Below are positions 1-10,593 of a stretch of DNA of 64,000 nucleotides, one piece after another. Both the position numbers and the translations under genes were made by a program. This DNA comes from Rhodococcus sp. 06-462-5 (GTDB taxonomy: Bacteria > Actinomycetota > Actinomycetes > Mycobacteriales > Mycobacteriaceae), in assembly GCF_002258315.1 (NCBI RefSeq), contig NZ_NOYD01000038.1, forward strand, positions 186,001-250,000. The letters run 5' to 3'. A model generated the notes under the pieces. That model saw only the letters and a program-made list of their open reading frames with translations. It had not been told where the DNA came from and did no database searches. Every line of letters begins with the position of its first letter. The stretch's first letter is position 1.

Positions 1-1151
1 GGGGCGGCGTGGAACAACTCGACGGCCTCGGCGGACGCCTTGCCGGATCGAATGTCCCAGGTGTCGAGCCATTCGTCGAAACTCTTCGTGTGCACGGTCG
101 AGACGTCGGTCTCGAGCAGGTTCGCGCGTCGCAGTTCGCCGAGGAGAGCCGGGATTCCACCGGCACGGTGCACATCTTCCATGTGGTAGTCGGAATTGGG
201 GGAGACCTTCGACAGGCACGGGACCTTGCGGCTGATGGCGTCGATGGAGTCGAGGTCGAAGTCGACCTCGCCTTCCTGCGCGGCAGCGAGGGTGTGCAGC
301 ACCGTATTGGTGGATCCGCCCATCGCCACATCGAGAGCCATGGCATTGCGGAACGCGGCCGGAGTGGCGATGTTGCGGGGGAGCACGGATTCGTCCTCGT
401 CGCGGTAGTACTTCAGCGCCGCCTCGACGATGGTGGTGCCTGCCCGCGTGAACAGCGCCCGGCGGGCCTCGTGAGTGGCCAGGGTGGAGCCGTTGCCGGG
501 CAATGCCAGGCCGAGCGCCTCGGTGAGGCAGTTCATCGAGTTGGCCGTGAACATGCCCGAGCAGGACCCGCACGTGGGGCACGCGCTGCGCTCGACCTCG
601 TCGAGGCCCGCCTCGGACACGGCGTCGTTGGCGCTGGCGGAGATCGCGGTGATCAGGTCGGTCGGTGCCTGCGCGACGCCGTCGACCACCACCGCCTTGC
701 CTGCCTCCATCGGTCCACCGGAGACGAAGACGGCCGGGATGTTCAGGCGCATCGCGGCATTGAGCATGCCGGGAGTGATCTTGTCGCAGTTCGAGATGCA
801 GACGAGTGCGTCGGCGGTGTGGGCGTTGGCCATGTACTCGACGGAGTCGGCGATGATCTCGCGGCTGGGCAGCGAGTACAACATGCCGCCATGGCCCATG
901 GCGATCCCGTCGTCGACGGCGATGGTGTGGAACTCCCGGGGAACGCCGCCTGCAGCTCGGACGGCGTCGGCGACGATCTCGCCGACGTTCTTCAGATGCA
1001 CGTGGCCGGGAACGAACTGGGTGTAGGAGTTCGCGATGGCGACGATGGGTTTTCCGAAGTCCGAATCGGTCATTCCGGTGGCGCGCCACAGCGAGCGTGC
1101 GCCCGCGGCATTGCGTCCGACAGTGGTGACCCGTGAGCGTAGCGGCGGCAT
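1..1151 (-). CDS. ilvD: dihydroxy-acid dehydratase, C-terminus cut by window edge
   Basis: IlvD dehydrates 2,3-dihydroxy-isovalerate and 2,3-dihydroxy-3-methylvalerate to 2-keto acids, the third common step of valine and isoleucine synthesis. About 383 of the usual 560-620 residues are present. The reading frame starts at ATG (complement of 1149-1151) with [20 protein letters not shown] and stays open to base 1. Family signatures seen are [29 protein letters not shown] and the cysteine-rich [17 protein letters not shown], which supplies iron-sulfur ligands. It lies 60 bp downstream of the PH-domain gene on the same strand and divergent from ilvBNC, so the common ilv genes are grouped here. 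In M. tuberculosis ilvD is, from memory, elsewhere. The assignment is secure; only the C-terminus is unseen. Confidence 0.97.
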   Translation of the reverse strand, partial: MPPLRSRVTTVGRNAAGARSLWRATGMTDSDFGKPIVAIANSYTQFVPGHVHLKNVGEIVADAVRAAGGVPREFHTIAVDDGIAMGHGGMLYSLPSREIIADSVEYMANAHTADALVCISNCDKITPGMLNAAMRLNIPAVFVSGGPMEAGKAVVVDGVAQAPTDLITAISASANDAVSEAGLDEVERSACPTCGSCSGMFTANSMNCLTEALGLALPGNGSTLATHEARRALFTRAGTTIVEAALKYYRDEDESVLPRNIATPAAFRNAMALDVAMGGSTNTVLHTLAAAQEGEVDFDLDSIDAISRKVPCLSKVSPNSDYHMEDVHRAGGIPALLGELRRANLLETDVSTVHTKSFDEWLDTWDIRSGKASAEAVELFHAA

Positions 1152-1211
1152 AGTGCGTTGTCCTCGTTCGTTGCAGCGGTTTCTCGCATCGACGAGATTA
1201 CTCGCCGTCGA

Positions 1212-1781
1212 CTACTGCTCCTTCGGTGCCTGCTCGCCGTCACCCTCGGCGTCGTCGGCTTCGTCACGGTCTCGATCCTCCGCGGCGGCAGCGGCGGCTG
1301 CCGCGGCATAGGGGTCGGTGATGCGGCCGCCGCTGGCCGCGGCGAGTTGAGGGAGTAGATCGAATCGCACCAGCGGCAGTGACTTCTCGCTCTTGTCGGT
1401 CAGGACCACACGCGCCCAGCGACGATCGGGGAAGTGCAGACCAGCCACCGATTCCCATGCGATCACGTCCGAACCCACGAACCGTCGAGCCGTGATGGCC
1501 TCGGGAGAGATGACCGTGCGCACTCGAAACACCCAGATGCCCGCGACGATGGGCAGGATCAACAGCCATCCCATGGCAATGGGCCAGCTGGCGGCAGTCA
1601 GTCCGGTGCCGAACAGCAGTAGTCCGACGCCGAGGAGGGCGAGGCGAGGTACTCGAATGACCTGCACTGTCGATGGTTGCGGTCCCTCGGCACCGTTCGG
1701 TGACTCGGGTGCGGTGTGGGATGATGGCCGAGGTGGTTCGGACTGCTGCGAAGACGACACCCATTCATCTTCGCATTGCAT
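1212..1781 (-). CDS. PH-domain membrane protein (Cfp6-like)
   Basis: This 189-residue protein has a Ser/Pro-rich N-terminus of about 45 residues, two adjacent hydrophobic segments at about 47-85 (LALLGVGLLLFGTGL and MGWLLILPIVAGIWVF), then a bacterial PH-type domain (about 86-150, with VISPEAITARRF and WARVVLTDKSEKSLPL). The acidic tail carries nine alanines in a row. The same kind of gene (M. tuberculosis Rv3004, cfp6) sits divergent from ilvB, which matches this position. The molecular role is unknown; a membrane-anchored binding module is inferred. A GTG at 1760 is an alternative start that would drop seven residues. Neither start has a clear ribosome binding site. Downstream on the same strand is ilvD, 60 bp away. 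Confidence 0.8.
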   Translation of the reverse strand: MQCEDEWVSSSQQSEPPRPSSHTAPESPNGAEGPQPSTVQVIRVPRLALLGVGLLLFGTGLTAASWPIAMGWLLILPIVAGIWVFRVRTVISPEAITARRFVGSDVIAWESVAGLHFPDRRWARVVLTDKSEKSLPLVRFDLLPQLAAASGGRITDPYAAAAAAAAAEDRDRDEADDAEGDGEQAPKEQ

Positions 1782-1820
1782 CTACGCGATCTCACATAAT
1801 GGGATTGCGTCGTGACGAGT

Positions 1821-1850
1821 TTGACTCTTCCCTGTGCGCGCGCCTACCGT
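1821..1850 (+). promoter_or_regulatory. promoter of the ilv leader and ilvBNC
   Basis: TTGACT at 1821-1826 and TACCGT at 1845-1850 are separated by 18 bp and fit sigma-70 type -35 and -10 boxes. Transcription would begin near 1857-1858, on the GTG of the leader peptide, so the leader mRNA would have no 5' untranslated region. Start site inferred, not measured. Confidence 0.6.
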
Positions 1851-1857
1851 CGAGCGC

Positions 1858-1905
1858 GTGAAGCGGAATTGGATACTCGTAATCGGCCGGCGCGTCAACG
1901 CCTGA
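1858..1905 (+). CDS. ilv leader peptide (attenuation)
   Basis: A 15-codon frame (GTG to TGA) encodes MKRNWILVIGRRVNA. Four consecutive codons specify Ile-Leu-Val-Ile, the three amino acids made by the ilv and leu pathways, right after a Trp codon. There is no ribosome binding site, but the inferred transcription start coincides with the GTG, as expected for a leaderless start. It is followed by a 3' stem (1889-1896 pairing with 1928-1935) and an intrinsic terminator, then ilvB. By the known logic of amino-acid attenuators, ribosome stalling at the ILVI codons when branched-chain aminoacyl-tRNA is scarce would cover the 1889-1896 arm and favour read-through. The exact antiterminator pairing is not resolved here. 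Confidence 0.75.
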   Translation: MKRNWILVIGRRVNA

Positions 1906-1935
1906 GCCGGTTGTTCAAACTCGCATCGACGCGCC
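1889..1935 (+). promoter_or_regulatory. attenuator upstream stem
   Basis: GGCGCGTC at 1889-1896 is perfectly complementary to GACGCGCC at 1928-1935. The 5' arm overlaps the last codons of the leader peptide and the 3' arm ends one base before the terminator stem. This is the geometry of a pause or protector helix disrupted by a ribosome stalled on the ILVI codons. An alternative pairing, CCGGC near 1887 with GCCGG at 1906-1910, is possible. Confidence 0.5.
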
Positions 1936-1936
1936 A

Positions 1937-1969
1937 CCCTCGTACAGCTCACGCTGACGGGGGTTTTTT
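1937..1969 (+). terminator. intrinsic terminator of the ilv attenuator
   Basis: CCCTCGT (1937-1943) and CAGC (1945-1948) pair with GCTG (1953-1956) and ACGGGGG (1957-1963). The result is an 11-bp stem with one T-G wobble, a single bulged A at 1944 and a TCAC loop, followed directly by six T (1964-1969). It is the only classical hairpin plus T-run noticed in the window, and it stands between the leader peptide and ilvB. Confidence 0.88.
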
Positions 1970-2017
1970 CTTGCCCAGAGATCGCCCAGCAATTTCACAT
2001 TCCTGAGGAAGCAATCA

Positions 2018-3973
2018 GTGAGCGCACCAACCGCACGCCCAGGGCCCACGACCCGTAAGTCGGGGACAGCGTCCAGCCCGTCGACCAGCCCGTCCGCAGA
2101 AGCGGCGACCAACGGATCGCGACGCCACGTCGCGCCGGAGAAGGTCACCGGCGCACAGTCGGTCGTTCGGGCCCTCGAAGAACTCGACGTCGACACCGTA
2201 TTCGGCATTCCCGGAGGCGCGGTTCTCCCGGTCTACGACCCGCTCTTCGACTCCGTGAAGGTGCGCCACATTCTGGTGCGCCACGAGCAGGGTGCGGGCC
2301 ACGCCGCGACCGGCTACGCCCAGGCGACCGGCAAGGTCGGCGTCTGCATGGCAACGTCCGGTCCCGGCGCGACCAACCTCGTGACCCCGCTCGCCGACGC
2401 TCAGATGGATTCGGTTCCCGTCGTCGCGATCACCGGTCAGGTCGCCCGCAGCCTGATCGGGACGGACGGCTTCCAGGAAGCCGACATCTCGGGCATCACG
2501 ATGCCGGTCACCAAGCACAACTTCCTCATCACCGACGGTGCCGACATCCCGCGCATCATGGCCGAGGCGTTCTACATCGCCTCCTCGGGCCGTCCCGGTG
2601 CCGTGCTCGTAGACATCCCCAAGGACGTGCTGCAGGCGCAGACCACGTTCTCGTGGCCGCCGGAGATGCGTCTGCCCGGCTACCGTCCGGTCACCAAGCC
2701 GCACGGCAAGCAGGTCCGCGAAGCAGCCCGCTACATCGCCGACGCCAAGCAGCCGGTGCTGTACGTCGGCGGCGGCGTCATCAAGGCCAACGCCTCGGCA
2801 GAGCTGCTCGAGCTCGCCGAACTGACCGGAATTCCCGTCGTCACCACTCTGATGGCTCGCGGTGTGTTTCCCGACTCGCACAATCAGAACCTCGGAATGC
2901 CGGGCATGCACGGCACCGTCGCCGCAGTCGCCGCGCTGCAGCGCAGCGACCTGCTGATCACGCTCGGGGCCCGGTTCGACGACCGCGTCACCGGCCAGCT
3001 CTCGTCGTTCGCGCCGAACGCCAAGGTCATCCACGCCGATATCGACCCGGCCGAGATCGGCAAGAACCGGTACGCGGACGTGCCGATCGTGGGCGACTGC
3101 CGTGAGGTCATCACCGAGCTCATCGAGGCGCTGCGGGCGGACCGGGCGACCGGAACCACGCTCGATCTCGAGCAGTGGTGGGTCTACCTGAACGGCATCC
3201 GCAAGACCTACCCGCTGAGCTACGACCGACCGGCCGACGGATCGATGTCACCGGAGTTCGTCATCAGCTCGGTCGGCAAGTTCGCCGGACCCGACGCGAT
3301 CTACTGCGCAGGCGTCGGTCAGCACCAGATGTGGGCAGCGCAGTTCATCAACTACGAGAAGCCGCGTACGTGGCTCAACTCGGGTGGCCTGGGCACGATG
3401 GGGTACGCGGTCCCGGCCGCGATGGGTGCCAAGAGGGGCCTCCCCGACGCCGAGGTGTGGGCCATCGACGGCGATGGATGCTTCCAGATGACCAACCAGG
3501 AACTGGCGACCTGCGCGGTCGAGGGAATCCCGATCAAGGTCGCGCTCATCAACAACGGCAACCTCGGCATGGTCCGCCAGTGGCAGACCCTGTTCTACGA
3601 GGAGCGCTACTCCAACACCAATCTCGGTACCCACGGTGCCGTCCGCATCCCCGATTTCGTGAAGCTCGCCGAGGCCCTGGGTTGCGTCGGGCTGCGGTGC
3701 GAGCGAGAAGAGGACGTCGATGCGGTGATCGCGCAGGCCCGAGCGATCAACGATCGTCCGGTCGTCATCGACTTCATCGTCGGAGCCGACGCGCAGGTGT
3801 GGCCGATGGTCGCTGCCGGAACCGGCAACGACGAGATCATGGCCGCCCGCGGAATCCGTCCGCTGTTCGACGAGGACGAGACCGTGGGAAGCGAGCCCGG
3901 CCTCGACGAGGCCATGGAGCGCGAGCAGGCCCCGCACCCGCAGATCGACGACGTGAAAGGCACCGACAAGTGA
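2018..3973 (+). CDS. ilvB: acetolactate synthase large (catalytic) subunit
   Basis: IlvB condenses two pyruvates, or pyruvate with 2-ketobutyrate, using thiamine diphosphate and FAD. This is the first common step of valine, leucine and isoleucine synthesis. The 651-residue protein has a low-complexity Ser/Thr-rich N-terminus of about 40 residues, a ThDP PYR domain with FGIPGGAV and the activating glutamate at about residue 90 ([15 protein letters not shown]), a central FAD region, and the ThDP-binding [12 protein letters not shown]...NN motif near residues 480-510. The GTG start at 2018 follows GAGGAA about eight bases upstream. The stop overlaps the ilvN start (GTGA), so the two subunits are translationally coupled. 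Expression is likely controlled by the attenuator just upstream. Confidence 0.97.
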   Translation: MSAPTARPGPTTRKSGTASSPSTSPSAEAATNGSRRHVAPEKVTGAQSVVRALEELDVDTVFGIPGGAVLPVYDPLFDSVKVRHILVRHEQGAGHAATGYAQATGKVGVCMATSGPGATNLVTPLADAQMDSVPVVAITGQVARSLIGTDGFQEADISGITMPVTKHNFLITDGADIPRIMAEAFYIASSGRPGAVLVDIPKDVLQAQTTFSWPPEMRLPGYRPVTKPHGKQVREAARYIADAKQPVLYVGGGVIKANASAELLELAELTGIPVVTTLMARGVFPDSHNQNLGMPGMHGTVAAVAALQRSDLLITLGARFDDRVTGQLSSFAPNAKVIHADIDPAEIGKNRYADVPIVGDCREVITELIEALRADRATGTTLDLEQWWVYLNGIRKTYPLSYDRPADGSMSPEFVISSVGKFAGPDAIYCAGVGQHQMWAAQFINYEKPRTWLNSGGLGTMGYAVPAAMGAKRGLPDAEVWAIDGDGCFQMTNQELATCAVEGIPIKVALINNGNLGMVRQWQTLFYEERYSNTNLGTHGAVRIPDFVKLAEALGCVGLRCEREEDVDAVIAQARAINDRPVVIDFIVGADAQVWPMVAAGTGNDEIMAARGIRPLFDEDETVGSEPGLDEAMEREQAPHPQIDDVKGTDK

Positions 3974-4473
3974 GCACGAGCCATACCCTCAGCGTCCTCG
4001 TCGAGGACAAGCCAGGTGTGCTGGCCCGCGTCGCCGCGCTGTTCTCGCGCCGTGGATTCAACATCTCCTCGCTTGCCGTCGGTGGCACCGAGATTCCCGA
4101 GATCTCGCGGATGACGATCGTGGTCACCGTCGACGAATTCCCGCTCGAGCAGGTGACCAAGCAGCTCAACAAGCTCATCAACGTCATCAAGATCGTCGAG
4201 CAGGACGACGACTCCTCGGTGGCTCGCGAGTTGGTGCTGATCAAGGTCCGCGCCGATGCCAGTGTGCGCAGTGAGGTCATCGAAACGGTGAACCTGTTCC
4301 GCGCCAAGGTGATCGACGTGTCTCCCGAGGCCGTGACGGTCGAGGCGACGGGCACCCGCTCGAAGCTCGATGCGTTGTTGAAGATGTTGGACCCCTATGG
4401 AATTCGAGAAATAGTTCAGTCGGGAGTCGTTGCCGTCGGACGTGGACCGAAATCGATCACAGCGTCGCGCTGA
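3970..4473 (+). CDS. ilvN: acetolactate synthase small (regulatory) subunit
   Basis: IlvN binds IlvB, raises its activity and confers feedback inhibition by valine in this family. The 167-residue product starts at GTG 3970 with [20 protein letters not shown], an N-terminal ACT domain (about 1-80: [22 protein letters not shown]), then a C-terminal ACT-like domain (about 85-165: [10 protein letters not shown]...[20 protein letters not shown]). Length and sequence fit actinobacterial IlvN. The start overlaps the ilvB stop by four bases (GTGA). ilvC follows after 48 bp, giving the conserved ilvBNC order. Confidence 0.97.
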   Translation: MSTSHTLSVLVEDKPGVLARVAALFSRRGFNISSLAVGGTEIPEISRMTIVVTVDEFPLEQVTKQLNKLINVIKIVEQDDDSSVARELVLIKVRADASVRSEVIETVNLFRAKVIDVSPEAVTVEATGTRSKLDALLKMLDPYGIREIVQSGVVAVGRGPKSITASR

Positions 4474-5535
<1,062 letters not shown>

Positions 5536-5568
5536 TTCTCATCGAATCACGTTCTCACGCATGCTGAT

Positions 5569-5604
5569 CGAAGGGCACCCCTGCATCCGTAGGGGTGCCC
5601 TTCG
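5569..5604 (+). terminator. hairpin after ilvC
   Basis: CGAAGGGCACCCCT (5569-5582) is perfectly complementary to AGGGGTGCCCTTCG (5591-5604) across an 8-base loop. The 14-bp GC-rich stem lies 34 bp after the ilvC stop and before serA. There is no T-run, as is common for high-GC actinobacterial terminators. It separates the ilv operon from serA. Confidence 0.7.
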
Positions 5605-5720
5605 GTGCGTGAACCAGGTGGCGTCACAGTTCGACGTCTCCGGCCTCTAAACTGTTTCTGCTGCACCAGCTCCGAATTTTCACCGACAACAGTCTCGAAC
5701 CGACATAGGGAGTTTTTCAC

Positions 5721-7316
5721 GTGAGCCAGCCAGGCCGTCCTGTCGTTCTGATCGCCGACAAACTTGCGCCGTCCACCGTCGAGGCATTGGGCGACGGCGT
5801 CGAGGTCCGTTGGGTCGACGGCCCGGATCGCCCCGCGCTGCTCGCCGCGGTTCCCGAGGCCGACGCGATCCTGGTGCGTTCCGCGACCACGGTCGACGCC
5901 GAGGTTCTCGCTGCCGGAACCAACCTCAAGATCGTCGCTCGCGCCGGTGTCGGCCTGGACAACGTCGACGTACCTGCAGCCACCGAGCGCGGTGTCCTCG
6001 TCGTCAACGCACCGACGTCCAACATTCACACGGCGGCCGAGCATGCAGTGACGCTGCTGCTGTCGGCCGCGCGCCAGATCCCCGCTGCCGACGCCACTCT
6101 GCGTCAGCACGAGTGGAAGCGCAGCAAGTTCAACGGTGTCGAGATCTTCGGCAAGACCGTCGGCGTCGTCGGACTCGGCCGCATCGGTCAGCTGTTCGCA
6201 CAGCGTCTCGCTGCGTTCGAGACCCACATCATCGCCTACGACCCCTACGTCTCGGCTGCGCGTGCCGCCCAGCTCGGCATCGAACTGGTGAGCCTGGACG
6301 AGCTGCTCGAGCGCGCCGACATGTTCTCGGTTCACCTGCCGAAGACCCCGGAGACCAAGGGAATCATCGGCAAGGAAGCCCTGGCCAAGACCAAGCCCGG
6401 TGTCATCGTCGTCAACGCCGCTCGCGGTGGACTGGTCGACGAGCAGGCCCTGGCCGACGCCATCACCAGTGGCCACGTCTTCGCCGCCGGAATCGACGTC
6501 TACGCCTCCGAGCCGTGCACCGACAGCCCCCTGTTCGAGCTGCCGCAGGTCGTCGTCACCCCGCACCTCGGTGCATCGACGACCGAGGCCCAGGACCGCG
6601 CGGGCACCGACGTCGCCAAGTCGGTTCTGCTCGCTCTCGCAGGCGAATTCGTGCCCGACGCGGTCAACGTCAAGGGTGGCGCAGTGGGCGAGGAGGTGTC
6701 GCCGTGGCTCGAGATCGTGCGTAAGCAGGGTGTGCTGCTCGGCGCTCTGTCCACCGAACTTCCCACGTCGCTGTCGGTCGACGTGCGCGGCGAACTCGCC
6801 GCCGAGGACGTCGAGATCCTCAAGCTCTCGGCGTTGCGCGGACTGTTCTCCGCCGTCATCGAGGACTCGGTCACGTTCGTCAACGCCCCGTCGCTCGCCG
6901 AGGAGCGTGGCGTCACCGCCGAGGTCACCACGGCGTCCGAGAGCGAGAACCACCGCAGTGTGGTCGACATCCGCGCCGTCTACGGCGACGGTTCGGTGCT
7001 CAACGTCGCAGGCACTCTGACCGGCACCACTCAGGTCGAGAAGATCGTCAACATCAACGGTCGCAACTTCGACCTTCGTGCCGAGGGCAAGAACCTCATC
7101 GTCAACTACGCGGATCAGCCCGGCAGCCTCGGCCGGATCGGCACCCTGCTCGGCGATGCAGGCATCGACATCCAGGCCGCCGCGCTGAGCCAGGACTCCG
7201 AGGGCGACGGTGCGACGATCCTGCTGCGCGTCGACAAGGACGTCCCGGAGGAACTGAGCGCGAGCATCGCCACCGCGGTCGGCGCGTCCACCATCGAACT
7301 GGTCGACCTGTCCTGA
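5721..7316 (+). CDS. serA: D-3-phosphoglycerate dehydrogenase
   Basis: SerA oxidises 3-phosphoglycerate to 3-phosphohydroxypyruvate with NAD, the entry step to serine. At 531 residues this is the long form. It has a substrate and nucleotide-binding core (about 1-315), including the Rossmann motif [10 protein letters not shown] near residue 150 and the catalytic His in [16 protein letters not shown] near residue 280. An intervening ASB-type domain follows, then a C-terminal ACT domain (about 455-531, [17 protein letters not shown]) that binds serine for feedback inhibition in related enzymes. The start is GTG 5721, preceded by AGGGAG. A TAAACT at 5648-5653 is a possible -10 box, without a convincing -35. 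Confidence 0.97.
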   Translation: MSQPGRPVVLIADKLAPSTVEALGDGVEVRWVDGPDRPALLAAVPEADAILVRSATTVDAEVLAAGTNLKIVARAGVGLDNVDVPAATERGVLVVNAPTSNIHTAAEHAVTLLLSAARQIPAADATLRQHEWKRSKFNGVEIFGKTVGVVGLGRIGQLFAQRLAAFETHIIAYDPYVSAARAAQLGIELVSLDELLERADMFSVHLPKTPETKGIIGKEALAKTKPGVIVVNAARGGLVDEQALADAITSGHVFAAGIDVYASEPCTDSPLFELPQVVVTPHLGASTTEAQDRAGTDVAKSVLLALAGEFVPDAVNVKGGAVGEEVSPWLEIVRKQGVLLGALSTELPTSLSVDVRGELAAEDVEILKLSALRGLFSAVIEDSVTFVNAPSLAEERGVTAEVTTASESENHRSVVDIRAVYGDGSVLNVAGTLTGTTQVEKIVNINGRNFDLRAEGKNLIVNYADQPGSLGRIGTLLGDAGIDIQAAALSQDSEGDGATILLRVDKDVPEELSASIATAVGASTIELVDLS

Positions 7317-7365
7317 GCATCGCTCGCAGTCGATCGAACGAAGTCGAAGAATCACGAGGAGTGAG

Positions 7366-8376
7366 ATGAAGCTGGCCGTCATCGCCGGGGACGGAATCGG
7401 ACCCGAGGTCGTCACCGAGGCGCTCGCCGTGCTCGACGTGGTTGCACCCGGTGCCGAGAAGACCGAGTACGACCTCGGTGCGCGTCGCTACAACGCCACC
7501 GGAGAACTGCTGCCGGACTCGGTGTTGGCCGAACTGCGTGAGCACGACGCAATCCTGTTGGGAGCCATCGGTGATCCGTCGGTGCCCAGCGGCGTGCTCG
7601 AGCGTGGACTGTTGTTGCGAGCTCGGTTCGAGCTCGATCACCACATCAATCTGCGCCCGGCCAAGCTGTATCCCGGAGTGGTCGGCCCGCTGGCCGGTGA
7701 CAAGCAGATCGACGTCGTCGTCGTGCGCGAGGGCACCGAGGGTCCGTACACCGGCAACGGTGGAGCGCTTCGCGTCGGAACATCGCACGAGGTGGCCACC
7801 GAGGTCAGTGTCAACACCCGCTACGGCGTCGAACGGGTGGTGCGCAACGGTTTCGAGCGGGCTCTGACTCGGCGCAAGCATCTGACGCTGCTGCACAAGA
7901 CCAATGTGCTCACGTTCGCCGGCAGCCTCTGGGCGCGCACGGTGGACGAGGTCGCGGCCGAGTTCCCGGACGTCGAGGTCGCGTACCAGCACATCGATGC
8001 CGCGATGATTCACCTCGTGACCGACCCGGGCCGGTTCGATGTGATCGTCACCGACAATCTGTTCGGAGACATCGTGACAGACCTTTCGGCGGCGGTGACC
8101 GGCGGAATCGGTTTGGCCGCAAGCGGAAACATCGATGCGACAGGTACCAATCCGAGCATGTTCGAGCCCGTGCACGGCAGTGCTCCCGACATCGCAGGGC
8201 AGCAGAAGGCCGATCCGACGGCCGCGATTCTGTCGGTGTCGTTGTTGCTCGATCATCTCGGTGATGCGGCAGGAGCGGCGCGAGTGGAAGCCGCTGTCGC
8301 AGCGGATCTCGCCGAGCGAGGAACGACCACCGCGTCGACGAAGGACATCGGCGCGAGAATCGCAGCGCGTCTGTAG
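7366..8376 (+). CDS. leuB: 3-isopropylmalate dehydrogenase
   Basis: LeuB oxidatively decarboxylates 3-isopropylmalate to 2-ketoisocaproate in leucine synthesis. The 336-residue protein starts [16 protein letters not shown] and shows the family features [34 protein letters not shown] and [20 protein letters not shown] (metal-binding Asp). It ends [13 protein letters not shown]...GARIAARL. The ATG follows GAGGAGTG. It is 49 bp after serA in the same direction and is followed by a perfect 20-bp stem terminator shared with the converging transporter gene. leuCD lie about 8 kb away under separate control. Confidence 0.97.
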   Translation: MKLAVIAGDGIGPEVVTEALAVLDVVAPGAEKTEYDLGARRYNATGELLPDSVLAELREHDAILLGAIGDPSVPSGVLERGLLLRARFELDHHINLRPAKLYPGVVGPLAGDKQIDVVVVREGTEGPYTGNGGALRVGTSHEVATEVSVNTRYGVERVVRNGFERALTRRKHLTLLHKTNVLTFAGSLWARTVDEVAAEFPDVEVAYQHIDAAMIHLVTDPGRFDVIVTDNLFGDIVTDLSAAVTGGIGLAASGNIDATGTNPSMFEPVHGSAPDIAGQQKADPTAAILSVSLLLDHLGDAAGAARVEAAVAADLAERGTTTASTKDIGARIAARL

Positions 8377-8385
8377 CCGACCCGT

Positions 8386-8430
8386 CACGACATGCCACGG
8401 TGGGCCGACTGCCCACCGTGGCATGTCGTG
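8386..8430. terminator. bidirectional terminator between leuB and the MFS gene
   Basis: Bases 8386-8405 and 8411-8430 form a perfect 20-bp inverted repeat (CACGACATGC... pairing with ...GCATGTCGTG) with a 5-base loop, followed by TTTCT. It sits between two converging genes, so it can stop transcription from both sides. It is one of the two longest perfect stems seen in the window. Confidence 0.85.
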
Positions 8431-8457
8431 TTTCTCGGGCATCCCCGCAGTTCCGAA

Positions 8458-9681
8458 TCAGCCGGCGCTGTCGGAATTCTCGTCGGGAATCTCAGGACGT
8501 GGATCGTCGGGGACGATCGGCACGGAGAGTGCAGGGAAGATCGCCGACACCAGGAATGCGATGGGAAAGCTGACCGTGGCAAGCGCCCCGAACATCGGCG
8601 GTACGGCCGATGCGAACACGTATTGACTCGTGTTCTGCACGCCGAGGGCGCGTCCGCTCCAATACGGTCCCGATATCTCTGCAACAGCGGTGAAGGCGAG
8701 ACCGTTCGGGGCAACGGTGGCGACGGACGCGACGACGAGCAGGACGATCGCGGCGGGGGAGTCGAACCAGTCGGCGATGCCGAGCCCCAGCATGCTGACG
8801 GTGGCGGTAGCCGCAACCCACCGTAGGGGCCGCATGCGGCTACCGACACGATCGGACAGCGCTCCGACGCTCATCCGGCCCAGTGCACCGAGGATCTGGG
8901 TGACGGTGACGAGCACGCCTGCGGCCGCAGCAGTCCATCCCCGGTCGGTCATCAGCCACACGAGTGCAAACGTCCAGACCACGTACTGCGGAACCACCAA
9001 CAGGATGGACGTGGCATGAATGCGCCACAGTTGGCTGCTGCCTCGGTACGGATTGTCGAGCAGACCCTGCGCCGCCGCATCGATACGATTCGGACGGGGC
9101 GGGTCGACGACCGCCAGGCACAGCAGGGCGCTCGCCGCGCACACGGCAGCGGGTACGAGCAGTGCCGCTCCGACGCCGTGGTCACGGGCGATGGGTGGGA
9201 TGGTCAGTGCGGCAAGGGCAACGCCGAGGGGCACCGACATCTGCCTGATACCCATTGCCAGTCCACGGCGGTGCGGCGGGAACCACCCCACCACCACGCG
9301 TCCGCTCGCGCTGTTCGCACTGGCCGCTGCCATACCGCCGACCAACAGCAGGACGGCGAGCACCGGGATGGAGGTGCTGACCACTGCGGCGAGACTCGCT
9401 GCGGCCGTGAGCCCGAGACCGATCACCAGAACCAGACGTTCGCCGATGCGGTCGACGAGGACGCCCCACGCGATGAGGGTCGACATGATGCCGACGGTGG
9501 GCATGGCAACCACGAAACCTGCAGTCGCAAGGCCGAGTCCCCGGTCGTCGTGCAGGGCGGGAATGAGAAATGCAGCACCGTTGATGAAGACGGCGCCCGC
9601 AGTCTGCGCGAGCATCCCGAGCACGAGCATGAACCACCGTCGCGTCTCGCCGATGCTGGACAACTGCTTCGTGGCACTCAT
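8458..9681 (-). CDS. MFS transporter
   Basis: A 407-residue major facilitator superfamily protein with about 12 predicted hydrophobic helices. MFS motif A appears after TM2 (GVLVDRIGERLVL) and again in the second half (GALSDRVGSRM). The substrate cannot be told from sequence. ATG 9681 (MSATKQLSSIGETRR) was chosen because GGAAGG precedes it; an upstream ATG at 9732 would add 17 residues and run into the divergent promoter region. A transporter in the same place beside leuB occurs in M. tuberculosis (Rv2994, from memory). It diverges from the FAH-family gene, and the shared intergenic region carries a direct repeat that may be an operator. Confidence 0.88.
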   Translation of the reverse strand: MSATKQLSSIGETRRWFMLVLGMLAQTAGAVFINGAAFLIPALHDDRGLGLATAGFVVAMPTVGIMSTLIAWGVLVDRIGERLVLVIGLGLTAAASLAAVVSTSIPVLAVLLLVGGMAAASANSASGRVVVGWFPPHRRGLAMGIRQMSVPLGVALAALTIPPIARDHGVGAALLVPAAVCAASALLCLAVVDPPRPNRIDAAAQGLLDNPYRGSSQLWRIHATSILLVVPQYVVWTFALVWLMTDRGWTAAAAGVLVTVTQILGALGRMSVGALSDRVGSRMRPLRWVAATATVSMLGLGIADWFDSPAAIVLLVVASVATVAPNGLAFTAVAEISGPYWSGRALGVQNTSQYVFASAVPPMFGALATVSFPIAFLVSAIFPALSVPIVPDDPRPEIPDENSDSAG

Positions 9682-9701
9682 TCCGGCCTTCCGTCTCACA
9701 T

Positions 9702-9742
9702 TATGAACATGCGATCTTGCTATGTGGATCAATTGTGAACAT
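9702..9742. promoter_or_regulatory. possible operator in divergent promoter region
   Basis: TATGAACAT (9702-9710) and TGTGAACAT (9734-9742) form an almost exact direct repeat spaced 32 bp, about three helical turns, between the divergent MFS and FAH-family genes. The region is noticeably AT-richer than its surroundings. TTGCTA (9717-9722) with CATTAC (9740-9745) at 17-bp spacing could also be a rightward promoter. The regulator is unknown. Confidence 0.35.
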
Positions 9743-9800
9743 TACACCGGCGAAAGATCTGCGGATCGGACGGCGTCGACGTGCGGAGAAGGACGGTCGA

Positions 9801-9806
9801 TAGACT
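9801..9806 (+). promoter_or_regulatory. -10 box for leaderless FAH-family gene
   Basis: TAGACT lies six bases before the ATG at 9813, and there is no ribosome binding site. A -10 box at this distance puts the transcription start on or next to the start codon. No convincing -35 was found. Confidence 0.4.
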
Positions 9807-9812
9807 TCCGGC

Positions 9813-10586
9813 ATGCGTCTCGGTCGAATTGCAAGTCCTGATGGTGTGGCATTCGTGAGTATCGAAGGTGAGGGTGACTCGCAGACTGCGAAGGAAATCG
9901 CCGAACATCCCTTCGGCACACCTACATTCACGGGTCGGTCGTGGCCTCTGGCCGATGTGCGACTGCTCGCCCCCATCCTCGCCAGCAAGGTCATCGCCAT
10001 CGGTAAGAACTACGCCGCGCACGTGGCCGAGATGGGCGGGGAGGCACCGAAGGACCCCGTGATCTTCATCAAGCCGAACACCTCCATCGTCGGCCCCGGT
10101 GCGGCCATCGTGCTGCCACCGTCCTCGAATGAGGTGCACTTCGAGGGTGAACTGGCGATCGTCATCGGCCGTCCTTGCAAGGACGTCCCCGCATCGAAGG
10201 CGTACGAGGTGGTGCTCGGATACACCGTCGCCAACGACGTCTCGGCCCGCGACCACCAGAAGCACGACGGACAGTGGACACGCGCCAAGGGACACGACAC
10301 CTTCTGCCCACTCGGGCCGTGGATCGAGACCTCGCTCGACCCGACCGATCTCGAGATCAAGACCGAGGTCGACGGCGTGGTCAAGCAGCAGAGTCGCACT
10401 TCGCTTCTGCTGCACGACATTCCGAAGATCATCGAGTGGGTTTCCGCGGTGATGACACTGCTCCCCGGAGACGTCATTCTCACCGGAACCCCCGAGGGAG
10501 TCGGCCCCATCACCGACGGAGACAGCGTGTCGATCACCGTCGAGGGCATCGGTACCCTGACCAACCCCGTCGCAGCGAAGAAGTAG
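9813..10586 (+). CDS. fumarylacetoacetate hydrolase family protein
   Basis: The 257-residue protein has a short N-terminal domain ([21 protein letters not shown]) and a complete FAH catalytic fold from about residue 55. Seen are [32 protein letters not shown], the metal ligands in [25 protein letters not shown] and the C-terminal [14 protein letters not shown]. Family members act as C-C hydrolases, isomerases or decarboxylases on 2,4-dioxo acids, for example in homoprotocatechuate breakdown; the substrate here cannot be assigned. It lies eight bases before gltX, the same order as in M. tuberculosis (Rv2993c-gltX, from memory), so it is probably co-transcribed with the tRNA synthetase although no functional link is evident. 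Confidence 0.9.
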   Translation: MRLGRIASPDGVAFVSIEGEGDSQTAKEIAEHPFGTPTFTGRSWPLADVRLLAPILASKVIAIGKNYAAHVAEMGGEAPKDPVIFIKPNTSIVGPGAAIVLPPSSNEVHFEGELAIVIGRPCKDVPASKAYEVVLGYTVANDVSARDHQKHDGQWTRAKGHDTFCPLGPWIETSLDPTDLEIKTEVDGVVKQQSRTSLLLHDIPKIIEWVSAVMTLLPGDVILTGTPEGVGPITDGDSVSITVEGIGTLTNPVAAKK

Positions 10587-10593
10587 GGCGAGC

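Noticed and set aside
1..1136. 375-codon plus-strand frame at the left edge
   Set aside because: Antisense to ilvD, whose frame is open to the window edge and has all family motifs.
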